Assembly: GCA_016297695.1 (NCBI GenBank)
Contig: JAEDGC010000059.1
Span: 1 to 8,852, forward strand
Reading direction: 5' to 3'
Source: Bacilli bacterium
Lineage (GTDB): Bacteria > Bacillota_I > Bacilli_A > RF39 > UBA660
DNA length: 8,852 nt
Shown: positions 1 to 5,984 of the stretch, in pieces
Numbering within the stretch: the stretch's first letter is position 1
How the letters are laid out: every line of letters begins with the position of its first letter
Made by a program: the position numbers and the translations under genes
Notes under the pieces: generated by a model
Seen by the model: only the letters and a program-made list of their open reading frames with translations
The model's database searches: none
Told to the model about the DNA's origin: nothing

Positions 1-24
1 TAAATCTTTTTTATCCATAACCAA
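1..24 (-). CDS. 5' end of an unidentified gene running off the left edge
   Basis: Only the first six to eight codons are present. From the ATG at 18-16 they read MDKKDL; an in-frame TTG at 24-22 adds two residues. The Shine-Dalgarno AAAGGA at 36-31 is 6 nt from the TTG but 12 nt from the ATG, so the TTG is the better-spaced start. No stop lies between the start and the window edge. A good promoter at 112-139 points into this gene, which supports its reality. Too little protein is present to suggest a function. Confidence 0.6.
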
Positions 25-111
25 TCACTTTCCTTTACTTCTTCTCCCCTGAAAACTTTTGTCCTTAGATAGAAAAGTGATAAACATCTTTTTTCTGCTT
101 CTCAAGCGTTT

Positions 112-139
112 ATTATATATCCTTATTTTTCTTTTGCAA
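112..139 (-). promoter_or_regulatory. Sigma-A-type promoter for the left-edge gene
   Basis: On the minus strand TTGCAA (139-134) is followed after exactly 16 nt by a perfect TATAAT (117-112). Transcription should start near 105, giving a leader of about 80 nt before the left-edge gene. A direct repeat TGTCGA at 160-155 and 150-145, spaced 10 nt, lies just upstream of the -35 and could be an activator site. Confidence 0.7.
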
Positions 140-160
140 TACTTTCGACATTTATCGACA

Positions 161-187
161 AAAAAATTGACTGTTAAAGTCAATTTT
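161..187 (-). terminator. Rho-independent terminator after the ttcA-like gene
   Basis: A perfect 10-bp stem (187-178 with 172-163) closes a 5-nt loop. In the minus direction its last arm runs into TTTTTT at 166-161. It lies 23 nt beyond the TAG stop of the PP-loop gene and separates that gene from the next promoter. Confidence 0.75.
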
Positions 188-209
188 CAAATAATTTAAA
201 CTACTGAAG

Positions 210-1046
210 CTAATTTTTATTATCATAATCATCTAAAAAATTGTATTTATAATCATCTTTATGATATCCAATTATTTGAGTAAGATTAATGTTAGATACA
301 CTTTTAAAAATATTTTTTTCAATATATTTATTTTTTTGACGTAGTTGTTCAACTAATCTTTTCATTTCTAATCTTTTGCTTGTTGATTCATCATTTATAT
401 TACAATTTTCTGTAAAACGACATGCACAGTTTATAAAAGTTAATTGATTATATTTTACCCAAGATTTGATATCATTTTCTTTAATCAAATACATAGGTCT
501 TATAAGTTCTAATCCTTCAAAATTATCACTATGTAGTTTTGGCATCATTGTTTTTATCTCTCCACTATAAAACATTGATAATAATATTGTTTCAATAACA
601 TCATCAAAATGATGACCTAAAGCAATTTTATTACATCCTAATTTTTTGGCTTCATTATATAAATGTCCTCTTCTCATTCTTGCACATAAGTAGCAAGGAT
701 TTCCATCAGTAAGCGATGCAACAATATTAAAGATATCTGTTTTAAAAACATTAATTGGAATATTTAATTTTTTGGCATTTTCTTCAATCATTTGAGCATT
801 AAAATCATTATATCCAGGATTCATAACAAGAAACTCTAAATCAAATTTTATTTTCCCATGTTTTTTTAATTCTTGAAAGCATTTAGCCATTAAGAATGAG
901 TCTTTACCTCCTGAAATACATACAGCTATCTTATCATTCTCTTGAATTAAATCGTAATCATTAATAGCTTTAACAAAAGGTCTCCATATTTCTTTTCTAA
1001 ACTTTTTTATAATACTTTTTTCAATATTTTCACTTACTTCATCCAT
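210..1046 (-). CDS. ttcA: TtcA-like tRNA 2-thiocytidine synthetase (PP-loop ATPase)
   Basis: The 278-residue protein has the P-loop-like ATP pyrophosphatase motif SGGKDS at residues 45-50 and the GHHFDDVIET block (144-153) typical of the TtcA branch. The pair C118-x2-C121 (CYLC) and a cluster C207, C209 and C215 match the cysteines that hold the [4Fe-4S] cluster in TtcA. TtcA adenylates and thiolates cytidine 32 of certain tRNAs in the cytoplasm, and length and motif order fit that family. Relatives acting on other tRNA positions (TtuA/Ncs6 group) share the fold, so the exact base is inferred. The start has GAGGG (1057-1053) upstream, and an extended -10 lies in the short gap after the preceding gene, so it may have its own promoter as well as readthrough. 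It ends in TAG before a terminator. Confidence 0.8.
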   Translation of the reverse strand: MDEVSENIEKSIIKKFRKEIWRPFVKAINDYDLIQENDKIAVCISGGKDSFLMAKCFQELKKHGKIKFDLEFLVMNPGYNDFNAQMIEENAKKLNIPINVFKTDIFNIVASLTDGNPCYLCARMRRGHLYNEAKKLGCNKIALGHHFDDVIETILLSMFYSGEIKTMMPKLHSDNFEGLELIRPMYLIKENDIKSWVKYNQLTFINCACRFTENCNINDESTSKRLEMKRLVEQLRQKNKYIEKNIFKSVSNINLTQIIGYHKDDYKYNFLDDYDNKN

Positions 1047-1063
1047 AAAAATCCCTCTAAAGT

Positions 1064-1072
1064 ATTATAGCA
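1064..1072 (-). promoter_or_regulatory. Extended -10 element upstream of the ttcA-like gene
   Basis: The minus strand reads TGCTATAAT (1072-1064), a TGn-TATAAT extended -10, 17 nt before the ATG and just after the stop of the upstream gene. No convincing -35 is seen. The predicted start point falls close to the Shine-Dalgarno, so the leader would be very short. This makes the site plausible but uncertain. Confidence 0.4.
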
Positions 1073-1075
1073 CTA

Positions 1076-1855
1076 TTACTTATTTTCTTCACTAATTAAT
1101 TTACTTAAATAAACTAAATCTAATCCTTTAAATCTTGCTTGATCAATGATAATTTTTAAGTTATCAATATTTGTGTCTTTTTTTACAATAACTATTGAGC
1201 CATTTTTTATATTGTTTTTTACATTAAATACATTATCATTAGTCAATACTAATTCTGTTTCTATTAAATATTTATTTCTTTTTTTACAAAAATTAATATT
1301 ACTCTTATTTACTATACATAAATTATTATTCATCTTACTTCTATTTAGCATTATTTCTATCTCATTATAATTATCAAAATCGTCATTAATCATTTCTAAT
1401 TTATTTACTTTAATATAGTTATCTTTAGTTATTAATACGTCACTTTTTATATTATTAGATTCTAAATATTTTAATAAATCTTCGCTATACTCTATAATAA
1501 TTGTCATATTTTTATTCGATAAATTACCACTAGTTATTATCTTATCTTTATTATCTTCTAAACTTATTTTTGGCTTTTTTTGATCATATATAAGATAATA
1601 AGAATTAAAGGCGTTAAAAGATTTCATTACACTAAAACTTTTTTCAACATTAATAGTTAACCCATTTTTACCAGGAATTATTTTATCATCATTAATTATA
1701 GCATTTACATAATCTTCTTCTTTTTCTGGCTTAATGTCTTTTATTTGTTGCATTATCGGATTATTTTCTTGAACCATTAAAGCTATTTTATCTGTGTAAT
1801 AAAAACTAAATACCATTATTACTAATATTCCAAAATATTTATATATTTGTTTCAA
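1076..1855 (-). CDS. Membrane-anchored NodB-like protein, probably catalytically inactive
   Basis: From a TTG start at 1855-1853 this is a 259-residue protein: a short N-terminus, one membrane segment (about 6-22), then an extracellular domain. The TTG is preferred over the GTG at 1864 because the canonical AGGTGA (1866-1861) sits 5 nt upstream of the TTG but overlaps the GTG. The final 45 residues (NGSIVIVKK, then an amphipathic helix, then GLDLVYLSKLI) resemble the last strand, helix and strand of the NodB polysaccharide-deacetylase fold, where 'pGSIvllH...kGykfvtLsel' is usual. The His of that motif is replaced by Lys, and no TFDDGP or HxxxH metal motif is visible, so a deacetylase reaction is unlikely. 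The block IIPGKNG near residue 60 precedes this domain. Two exterior cysteines (180, 190) could form a disulfide. It follows a terminator and runs into the ttcA-like gene after 29 nt. The fold is inferred from pattern only. Confidence 0.6.
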   Translation of the reverse strand: MKQIYKYFGILVIMVFSFYYTDKIALMVQENNPIMQQIKDIKPEKEEDYVNAIINDDKIIPGKNGLTINVEKSFSVMKSFNAFNSYYLIYDQKKPKISLEDNKDKIITSGNLSNKNMTIIIEYSEDLLKYLESNNIKSDVLITKDNYIKVNKLEMINDDFDNYNEIEIMLNRSKMNNNLCIVNKSNINFCKKRNKYLIETELVLTNDNVFNVKNNIKNGSIVIVKKDTNIDNLKIIIDQARFKGLDLVYLSKLISEENK

Positions 1856-1888
1856 ATAAATCACCTATTAAAATATATGACAACAAAT

Positions 1889-1913
1889 AAAAAAAAGTCT
1901 TTTTACAAGACTT
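1889..1913 (-). terminator. Terminator of the surface-protein gene
   Basis: A perfect 7-bp stem (1913-1907 with 1901-1895) encloses a 5-nt loop and is followed on the minus strand by a T run reaching 1889. The TAA stop of the surface-protein gene (1914-1912) overlaps the first stem bases. Confidence 0.8.
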
Positions 1914-2433
1914 AAATTTTATATAATTTTGTATTTTTTCTAGTTACGTAATAAACAGCTCCAGCAATCACAATTCCAGCTCCGATTACAGCATAAGGAA
2001 GTGCATTACCAGTTTTAGGATTTGATACTGGTGGAGTTACAGTAACGGTTTTTCCTTTACATACAAATGTTGCTTTACATGGATCTGAAATTTTTTTGAA
2101 TCTCATTGTTCCAATTGTAAAATTAGCAGCTGTTTCTGGTGCACTTGGAGCAAGTGTAACTTGCGTTCCATTAACTGAAATTAACCAATTTCCATTACCT
2201 TGTGCAGAAATATATTCTAACCCTTGAAGTGACATTGTAGCATCTAATGCTGTTGAAATACTTCCACCATCTGAAATTGTTCCAGTAACAGTTATAGTAC
2301 AATAATCACTATCTGTTGGGTCTGTTTCACATTTGCTTCCCCAACTTATACCATAAGATTCAGCATTTGCTTTAATTGGTAAAGCAATAAGGGCAACCAA
2401 TACAATAAATCCTAGAAATTTTTTAATTTTCAT
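1912..2433 (-). CDS. Secreted surface protein with NPKTG sortase signal
   Basis: This 173-residue precursor has all three parts of a sortase substrate. Residues 1-24 are a signal peptide ending ANA. A beta-rich domain follows (about 25-132). The C-terminus has NPKTG at 138-142, a hydrophobic segment (146-163) and a basic tail starting RK at 165-166. NPKTG is close to the NPQTN and (S/P)PxTG motifs used by class B sortases, and a class B sortase lies divergently next door. The ordering of strands and the segment IGTMRFKK loosely resemble a cohesin-type domain, but this is a weak impression. Four cysteines (35, 45, 119, 125) form two close pairs that could be disulfides; no catalytic motif is visible. 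Base composition looks less A+T-rich than the neighbours. AGAGGT lies 6 nt before the ATG. It probably ends up as a wall-linked adhesin or structural protein. Confidence 0.85.
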   Translation of the reverse strand: MKIKKFLGFIVLVALIALPIKANAESYGISWGSKCETDPTDSDYCTITVTGTISDGGSISTALDATMSLQGLEYISAQGNGNWLISVNGTQVTLAPSAPETAANFTIGTMRFKKISDPCKATFVCKGKTVTVTPPVSNPKTGNALPYAVIGAGIVIAGAVYYVTRKNTKLYKI

Positions 2434-2474
2434 AATATACCTCTTTCCATATTCTCTATTTCTATTATGTCTAC

Positions 2475-2483
2475 ATTATATCA
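2475..2483 (-). promoter_or_regulatory. Extended -10 promoter of the surface-protein gene
   Basis: The minus strand reads TGATATAAT (2483-2475), an extended -10 with a perfect TATAAT. The -35 position is A/T-rich without a clear TTGACA and adjoins the 2502-2521 palindrome. The predicted start near 2468 gives a leader of about 35 nt. Confidence 0.65.
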
Positions 2484-2501
2484 CAAAAATACTCAAAATC
2501 T

Positions 2502-2521
2502 ATATTTTTTTAAAAAAATAT
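2502..2521. promoter_or_regulatory. Perfect A/T palindrome between the divergent promoters
   Basis: Positions 2502-2521 read ATA, seven T, seven A, TAT: a perfect 20-bp palindrome. Its centre (2511.5) is 34 bp from the centre of each -10 box (2477.5 and 2545.5). It therefore fills the space at and between the two -35 regions, and could be a shared UP-like element or an operator. Rigid A-tract DNA in such an A/T-rich genome could also arise by chance. Confidence 0.45.
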
Positions 2522-2533
2522 TAAAAAAAGTGT

Positions 2534-2550
2534 AAATTATGGTATTATAT
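2534..2550 (+). promoter_or_regulatory. Extended -10 promoter of the sortase gene (shared 17-mer)
   Basis: The stretch contains TATGGTATTAT, which fits the TRTGnTATAAT extended -10 pattern, with the hexamer at 2543-2548. The same 17 bases recur at 7881-7865 on the minus strand in front of the tail-anchored protein gene. No strong -35 is seen. Shine-Dalgarno AGGTGG follows at 2557-2562, 8 nt before the ATG. Confidence 0.6.
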
Positions 2551-2570
2551 TATAGTAGGTGGTATGACAA

Positions 2571-4163
2571 ATGAAAAAGATACTTATAAATATTAAAGAT
2601 GATTATTTATTCTTCTCTTATCGTACTTCAATTAACAAAGAACAAGGAAATTTATTAAATACCAACATTATATCTGATAATGAACTTGTTTTTAGTGAAG
2701 ATTATATAAATAACAATAAAAAAATCGTTGGTTTATTTATTAAAGAATTATGTATTGAAAAAAATATTCATAAAGTAAATGTTTCTAAAAATGAACTTGC
2801 TTTACTAATTTTAAAAATTCTTAGAAAAAATGAATATGTTACACTATTTCAAATTAAAGAAAATTGTAATTTAACATATTCTATTTGTGAAGAACTATCA
2901 TACCATAAATATATTAAACATCTAAACTGTTTTAGTGCCCCAACATTTATGTTAGAAACTCTTGATAAATATGATATTAAGGTTGAAACAAGAAATGAGA
3001 CTTTTGTCACATCAAATTTTATGTTAGAAAACAATCTTCAACAATTTTCTAATATTTATTACAAAAGCTCTATTAGATTTACACCACCTCTTTTAAATGA
3101 TGATATTGAAGATTTTCAAGCTTTTTGTAAAATAAATAGATATTTAAAAACAATCCATTTAAATAATTTTGATAATTATTCGATTGATGTAATTTTAAAA
3201 ATAATTAAAGAAAATCGAATGAAAAATCTAAAAATTATTATACATGATGATTCAAACAAAGTTGAAAATATTGAATATTTAAAAAAATTAAATAAAAAAT
3301 TCAAAAAAAGATATAAGATTTCTTTTAAAATTTCTTATTCAGAAAATTATTTAAAAGATAATATTTTTAAACAAATTATTTTAAATACTTTAAAAATATG
3401 TGGTTTAATTATTACTGTTATTGTTATTGGAATTATCACTTATGTAAGCATATTTAATTATAAGTCAATGCAAAATGTTACAGGAATCCAAGAAAAAGTA
3501 AGTAATGTTATCGAAAAATCACAAGAAGAGCAACAACAAATTATTGAAGAACACATCGAAGAATCACAAAATGTTGAAGAAGAAGATAAATACAAAATTG
3601 TAAATACTGATATTGCTTCTTTAATGATGATAAACCCTGATGTTTATGGATGGTTAAAAGTTAATAATACAAATATTGATTATCCAGTTGTTAAGACTGA
3701 TGATAATAGCTATTATTTAAAACATAATTTATACAAAGAAAAAGATAAAAATGGTTGGATATTTATGGATTTTCGTAATAGTACAACTAGCGAATTAAGT
3801 AAAAATACAATTATTTATGGTCATAATATGTATTACAGTGGTGTAATGTTTGGAACACTTCATAAAGCTTATCAAAAAGCTTGGTATTCTAAAGCTGAAA
3901 ATCAAGAAATAACGTTTAATACTTTATACAATAATATGAAATTCAAAATTTTTTCTATATACAAAATTCCTAAAACTTCTGATTATTTAATAGTAGATTT
4001 TAATGATGATGATGACTTTTTAGAATTTGTTAAAATGATTAAGGATCGTAGCATTAATAACTTTAATGTTGATGTTACTGCAAATGATAAAATATTAACT
4101 TTATCAACATGTACAGGTGAAAATTCAAGACTAGTAATTCATGCAAAATTAATAGAAGAATAA
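2571..4163 (+). CDS. Class B sortase with a large N-terminal cytoplasmic domain
   Basis: The C-terminal half (about 340-530) is a sortase B-type transpeptidase. It begins with the family's INPDVYGWLKVNNTNIDYPV block (354-373). The catalytic triad is visible: H418 in YGHN, C514 in TLSTC and R520 in SRLVIHAKL. Such enzymes cleave a sorting motif and attach the protein to cell-wall precursor outside the membrane. A single membrane segment (about 273-295) and a Glu/Gln-rich linker (307-340) precede the domain. Typical class B sortases have only a short N-terminal anchor and about 220-280 residues. Here about 270 extra residues should lie in the cytoplasm, with a basic KKFKKRYK stretch near the membrane. 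I do not recognise this part. The likely substrate is the divergent NPKTG protein. The ATG at 2571 has AGGTGG 8 nt upstream; an ATG at 2565 opens only a 10-codon frame. The gene ends in a terminator shared with the next gene. Confidence 0.9.
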   Translation: MKKILINIKDDYLFFSYRTSINKEQGNLLNTNIISDNELVFSEDYINNNKKIVGLFIKELCIEKNIHKVNVSKNELALLILKILRKNEYVTLFQIKENCNLTYSICEELSYHKYIKHLNCFSAPTFMLETLDKYDIKVETRNETFVTSNFMLENNLQQFSNIYYKSSIRFTPPLLNDDIEDFQAFCKINRYLKTIHLNNFDNYSIDVILKIIKENRMKNLKIIIHDDSNKVENIEYLKKLNKKFKKRYKISFKISYSENYLKDNIFKQIILNTLKICGLIITVIVIGIITYVSIFNYKSMQNVTGIQEKVSNVIEKSQEEQQQIIEEHIEESQNVEEEDKYKIVNTDIASLMMINPDVYGWLKVNNTNIDYPVVKTDDNSYYLKHNLYKEKDKNGWIFMDFRNSTTSELSKNTIIYGHNMYYSGVMFGTLHKAYQKAWYSKAENQEITFNTLYNNMKFKIFSIYKIPKTSDYLIVDFNDDDDFLEFVKMIKDRSINNFNVDVTANDKILTLSTCTGENSRLVIHAKLIEE

Positions 4164-4177
4164 ATCTTCTATTTTTT
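4151..4177. terminator. Bidirectional terminator between sortase and Ig-like protein genes
   Basis: A perfect 9-bp stem (4151-4159 with 4165-4173) has a 5-nt loop that contains part of the sortase TAA stop (4161-4163). T residues run to 4177 on the plus strand. The stop of the converging minus-strand gene (4178-4176) is only 2 nt from the stem, so the hairpin can serve both genes; the minus-strand T run (AATTTT) is weaker. Confidence 0.8.
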
Positions 4178-5147
4178 ATTTACTATCTTCTATTATTACC
4201 CCATACCCTAATTTATAGTATAGGCTACTTATTTCAGAATATGTATATGGAAAACTTCCATTTAATAAATCTAATTCTTGTTTATTTAAAATTTTAACAA
4301 TTTTTATATTATTTAATTCATCATCAAATACTGCTTTTCCCTCAACATTATTAATTTTATTAGTATTTTGGTACTCTTGTTTTACTTTATTATATTCTTC
4401 ATTTCCATTAAATGTATAATTATACATTCTAATTGCATTCACATAATAATTTGTATTGTTAATTCCAATTTTATCCGTAATTGTAAGTGTCGCATTATAA
4501 GTTGTTGATTCAAGTTTACTAGCTGATATATATCTTTCAGCAGTTAAATTAGATACCATTAATATACCTACTACATTAGTTCTATTTTTAGAACTGTCTA
4601 TCACATGTATTGGTATTAAATATAAACCATTAGATTTATTATAATTATTAATATCAAAATTATCATCATACATATATTTAACTTCAGATAAGTCATAGGT
4701 ATTCATAATAAATTGTTCTATTTTAAATTCATTATTTTTAGTTATATTAACTACTTTAGTTGTAACAATTGGCTTAGTAGTATCTTTTACTTCTATATAA
4801 CCATAATAATTTTTCTTTTTACAATTTATGTAATATTTGTATTTACCTATTTTATTTTTATCAACATTTTCTAAATTCAATTTACATTTTTCATCTTTAA
4901 CGTAATTATTAACATTTTTATCTAAATCAGTTCCTAATTCTACTATTTTATTTTCTAATTTTTCTTCTTTAGTAATTTCTTTTGCATATGATAGAAACCA
5001 AAATAATCCAATACCAAAAAGAAGTATTAATACCATAATTAAGATTATAATTATTGTTTTTATCTCAAATATTTTCTTTTTCTTTTTTGGTTCATCTATA
5101 TTTAATAATTCAACATTTGATAAATCTATAAAATCACTACTTTTCAT
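4176..5147 (-). CDS. Single-pass membrane protein with Ig-like extracellular region
   Basis: The start is placed at the ATG 5147-5145 (323 residues), with AAGGG 8 nt upstream. An in-frame ATG at 5198 lies inside the preceding terminator hairpin and has no ribosome site. Residues 1-28 are cytoplasmic and end in a KKKKK run; one membrane segment (about 29-54) follows, and the rest is exported. Residues around 100-125 read GKYKYYINC...YYGYIEVKDTTKP, the closing strands typical of bacterial Ig-like domains (the DUF5011/BIG_3 kind). A second, similar unit ends with YLIPIHVIDSSKN, a pattern of tandem Ig-like repeats. The last 110 residues are unrecognised. Two exterior cysteines (88, 109) flank the first domain and may pair. 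There is no sorting signal, so it stays membrane-bound. It probably has a structural or wall-associated role; no enzyme motif is visible. Confidence 0.7.
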   Translation of the reverse strand: MKSSDFIDLSNVELLNIDEPKKKKKIFEIKTIIIILIMVLILLFGIGLFWFLSYAKEITKEEKLENKIVELGTDLDKNVNNYVKDEKCKLNLENVDKNKIGKYKYYINCKKKNYYGYIEVKDTTKPIVTTKVVNITKNNEFKIEQFIMNTYDLSEVKYMYDDNFDINNYNKSNGLYLIPIHVIDSSKNRTNVVGILMVSNLTAERYISASKLESTTYNATLTITDKIGINNTNYYVNAIRMYNYTFNGNEEYNKVKQEYQNTNKINNVEGKAVFDDELNNIKIVKILNKQELDLLNGSFPYTYSEISSLYYKLGYGVIIEDSK

Positions 5148-5169
5148 TTTATCAACCCTTATGTTATTA

Positions 5170-5198
5170 ATTATAACTATTTTAAAATTAAAAGGCAA
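5170..5198 (-). promoter_or_regulatory. Promoter of the Ig-like protein gene, overlapping a terminator
   Basis: On the minus strand TTGCCT (5198-5193) is followed after 17 nt by a perfect TATAAT (5175-5170). The -35 lies within the downstream arm of the hydrolase gene's terminator hairpin. The leader would be about 16 nt. Confidence 0.6.
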
Positions 5199-5219
5199 CT
5201 AAATCGTTGCCTTTTAATT
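5186..5219 (-). terminator. Terminator of the wall-hydrolase gene
   Basis: The 14-bp perfect stem (5219-5206 with 5199-5186) has a 6-nt loop and a GGCAAC/GTTGCC core. The last arm ends in TTTTAATT on the minus strand. The hydrolase stop TAA (5216-5214) is inside the stem. The symmetric A/T flanks may let it work on either strand. Confidence 0.8.
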
Positions 5220-5918
5220 ATTTTTAATTTTGTTAATATAATATTTCACTCTTTTAGCCCACGTTTGACTAGCTGCATATTTTGTATTGATTTGTTCTGG
5301 AGTTGTTAAACCTTTTTTGATATAGTTATTTGAAAGATTTCTCATAAAAGACTCTATTCCCTCATCAAGGGTTTTAAATCTTTTATATGATCCATTTCCG
5401 CAACTTGGACCACCTTTCATACCACCTACATTATTACAATTTCTAACAAGTCCACTACACTTTCCAGAAGAACATCCAGTTTCATGTAGCATTATGGCAA
5501 CTGCCATATATGGATCAACATCATACTCAATTGCATATTTTGCTATTGTGTAACCGTGACCTGATAGTGTTGATTTCAAACTTCTATTTAATTTTTCTCC
5601 TAACTCTTCTAAGGTCATACCTTCGAATACTATTTCAGGATATACATAAGAATTATCTACATCTTCAATTAAAACATTTTTAACAACAACTTCTTCTGTC
5701 TCTACCTCAGAATTATTATTGATGTTTCTTACTAAAGATTTAGATTCTTTTGTATAGTCAATATTACCAATTGATAAATATGACGCTAAAAGTTTTGTAT
5801 CACTACTAACAACCCTATTATCTTGTTTCACATTATATTCTAAAGAAAATATTATATTTACTAAAATAATTGCGATTATGGTCATAAATATGACCCTAAC
5901 CGACGGTAATTTTTTCAT
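5214..5918 (-). CDS. Membrane-anchored glucosaminidase-type peptidoglycan hydrolase
   Basis: The 234-residue protein has an N-terminal anchor (about 8-26), an extracellular linker (27-95) and a lysozyme-like domain. Residues 117-195 follow the glucosaminidase pattern: HGYTIAKYAIEYDVDPYMAVAIMLHETG carries the likely catalytic E146, then a Gly-rich NVGGMKGG (163-170) and the SYKRFKTLDEGIESFMRNL block (177-195). Enzymes of this family cut the glycan backbone of peptidoglycan. Four cysteines (149, 154, 161, 173) surround the active-site region and probably form two disulfides, unusual for this family in most Bacillota. There is no separate wall-binding repeat, and the signal anchor has no obvious cleavage site, so it likely acts at the membrane face. 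AGGAG lies upstream of the ATG, and a consensus promoter at 5954-5982 makes it an independent unit. The exact bond cleaved (N-acetylglucosaminidase or muramidase) cannot be read from the sequence. Confidence 0.8.
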   Translation of the reverse strand: MKKLPSVRVIFMTIIAIILVNIIFSLEYNVKQDNRVVSSDTKLLASYLSIGNIDYTKESKSLVRNINNNSEVETEEVVVKNVLIEDVDNSYVYPEIVFEGMTLEELGEKLNRSLKSTLSGHGYTIAKYAIEYDVDPYMAVAIMLHETGCSSGKCSGLVRNCNNVGGMKGGPSCGNGSYKRFKTLDEGIESFMRNLSNNYIKKGLTTPEQINTKYAASQTWAKRVKYYINKIKNN

Positions 5919-5953
5919 TACTCTACCTCTCCTAATAAGCGGAAACGTATACT

Positions 5954-5982
5954 ATATTACCAAAAATCAAATAAAATGTCAA
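5954..5982 (-). promoter_or_regulatory. Strong sigma-A promoter of the wall-hydrolase gene
   Basis: A perfect TTGACA (5982-5977), a 17-nt spacer and TAATAT (5959-5954) form the best -35/-10 pair in the window. It begins 2 nt after the TGA stop of the receiver-domain fragment. The leader is about 28 nt and ends with AGGAGAGG before the ATG. Confidence 0.8.
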
Positions 5983-5984
5983 AT

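Noticed and set aside
1146..1370. Plus-strand open frame of 74 codons
   Set aside because: It is antisense to the NodB-like gene, has no ribosome site, and its Phe/Leu/Ile composition is what A/T-rich antisense frames produce.
2849..3034. Minus-strand open frame of 61 codons within the sortase gene
   Set aside because: It is antisense to a clearly coding sortase N-terminal region, with no promoter, ribosome site or recognisable motif.
5148..5198. Upstream ATG at 5198 giving a 17-residue extension of the Ig-like protein
   Set aside because: The ATG lies in the terminator hairpin of the preceding gene and would be upstream of the predicted transcript start. The ATG at 5147 has AAGGG at good spacing.
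5881..5894. Inverted repeat GTCATA-AA-TATGAC as an operator
   Set aside because: It lies inside the hydrolase coding region (signal-anchor codons), downstream of its promoter, with only 6-bp arms; chance is sufficient.
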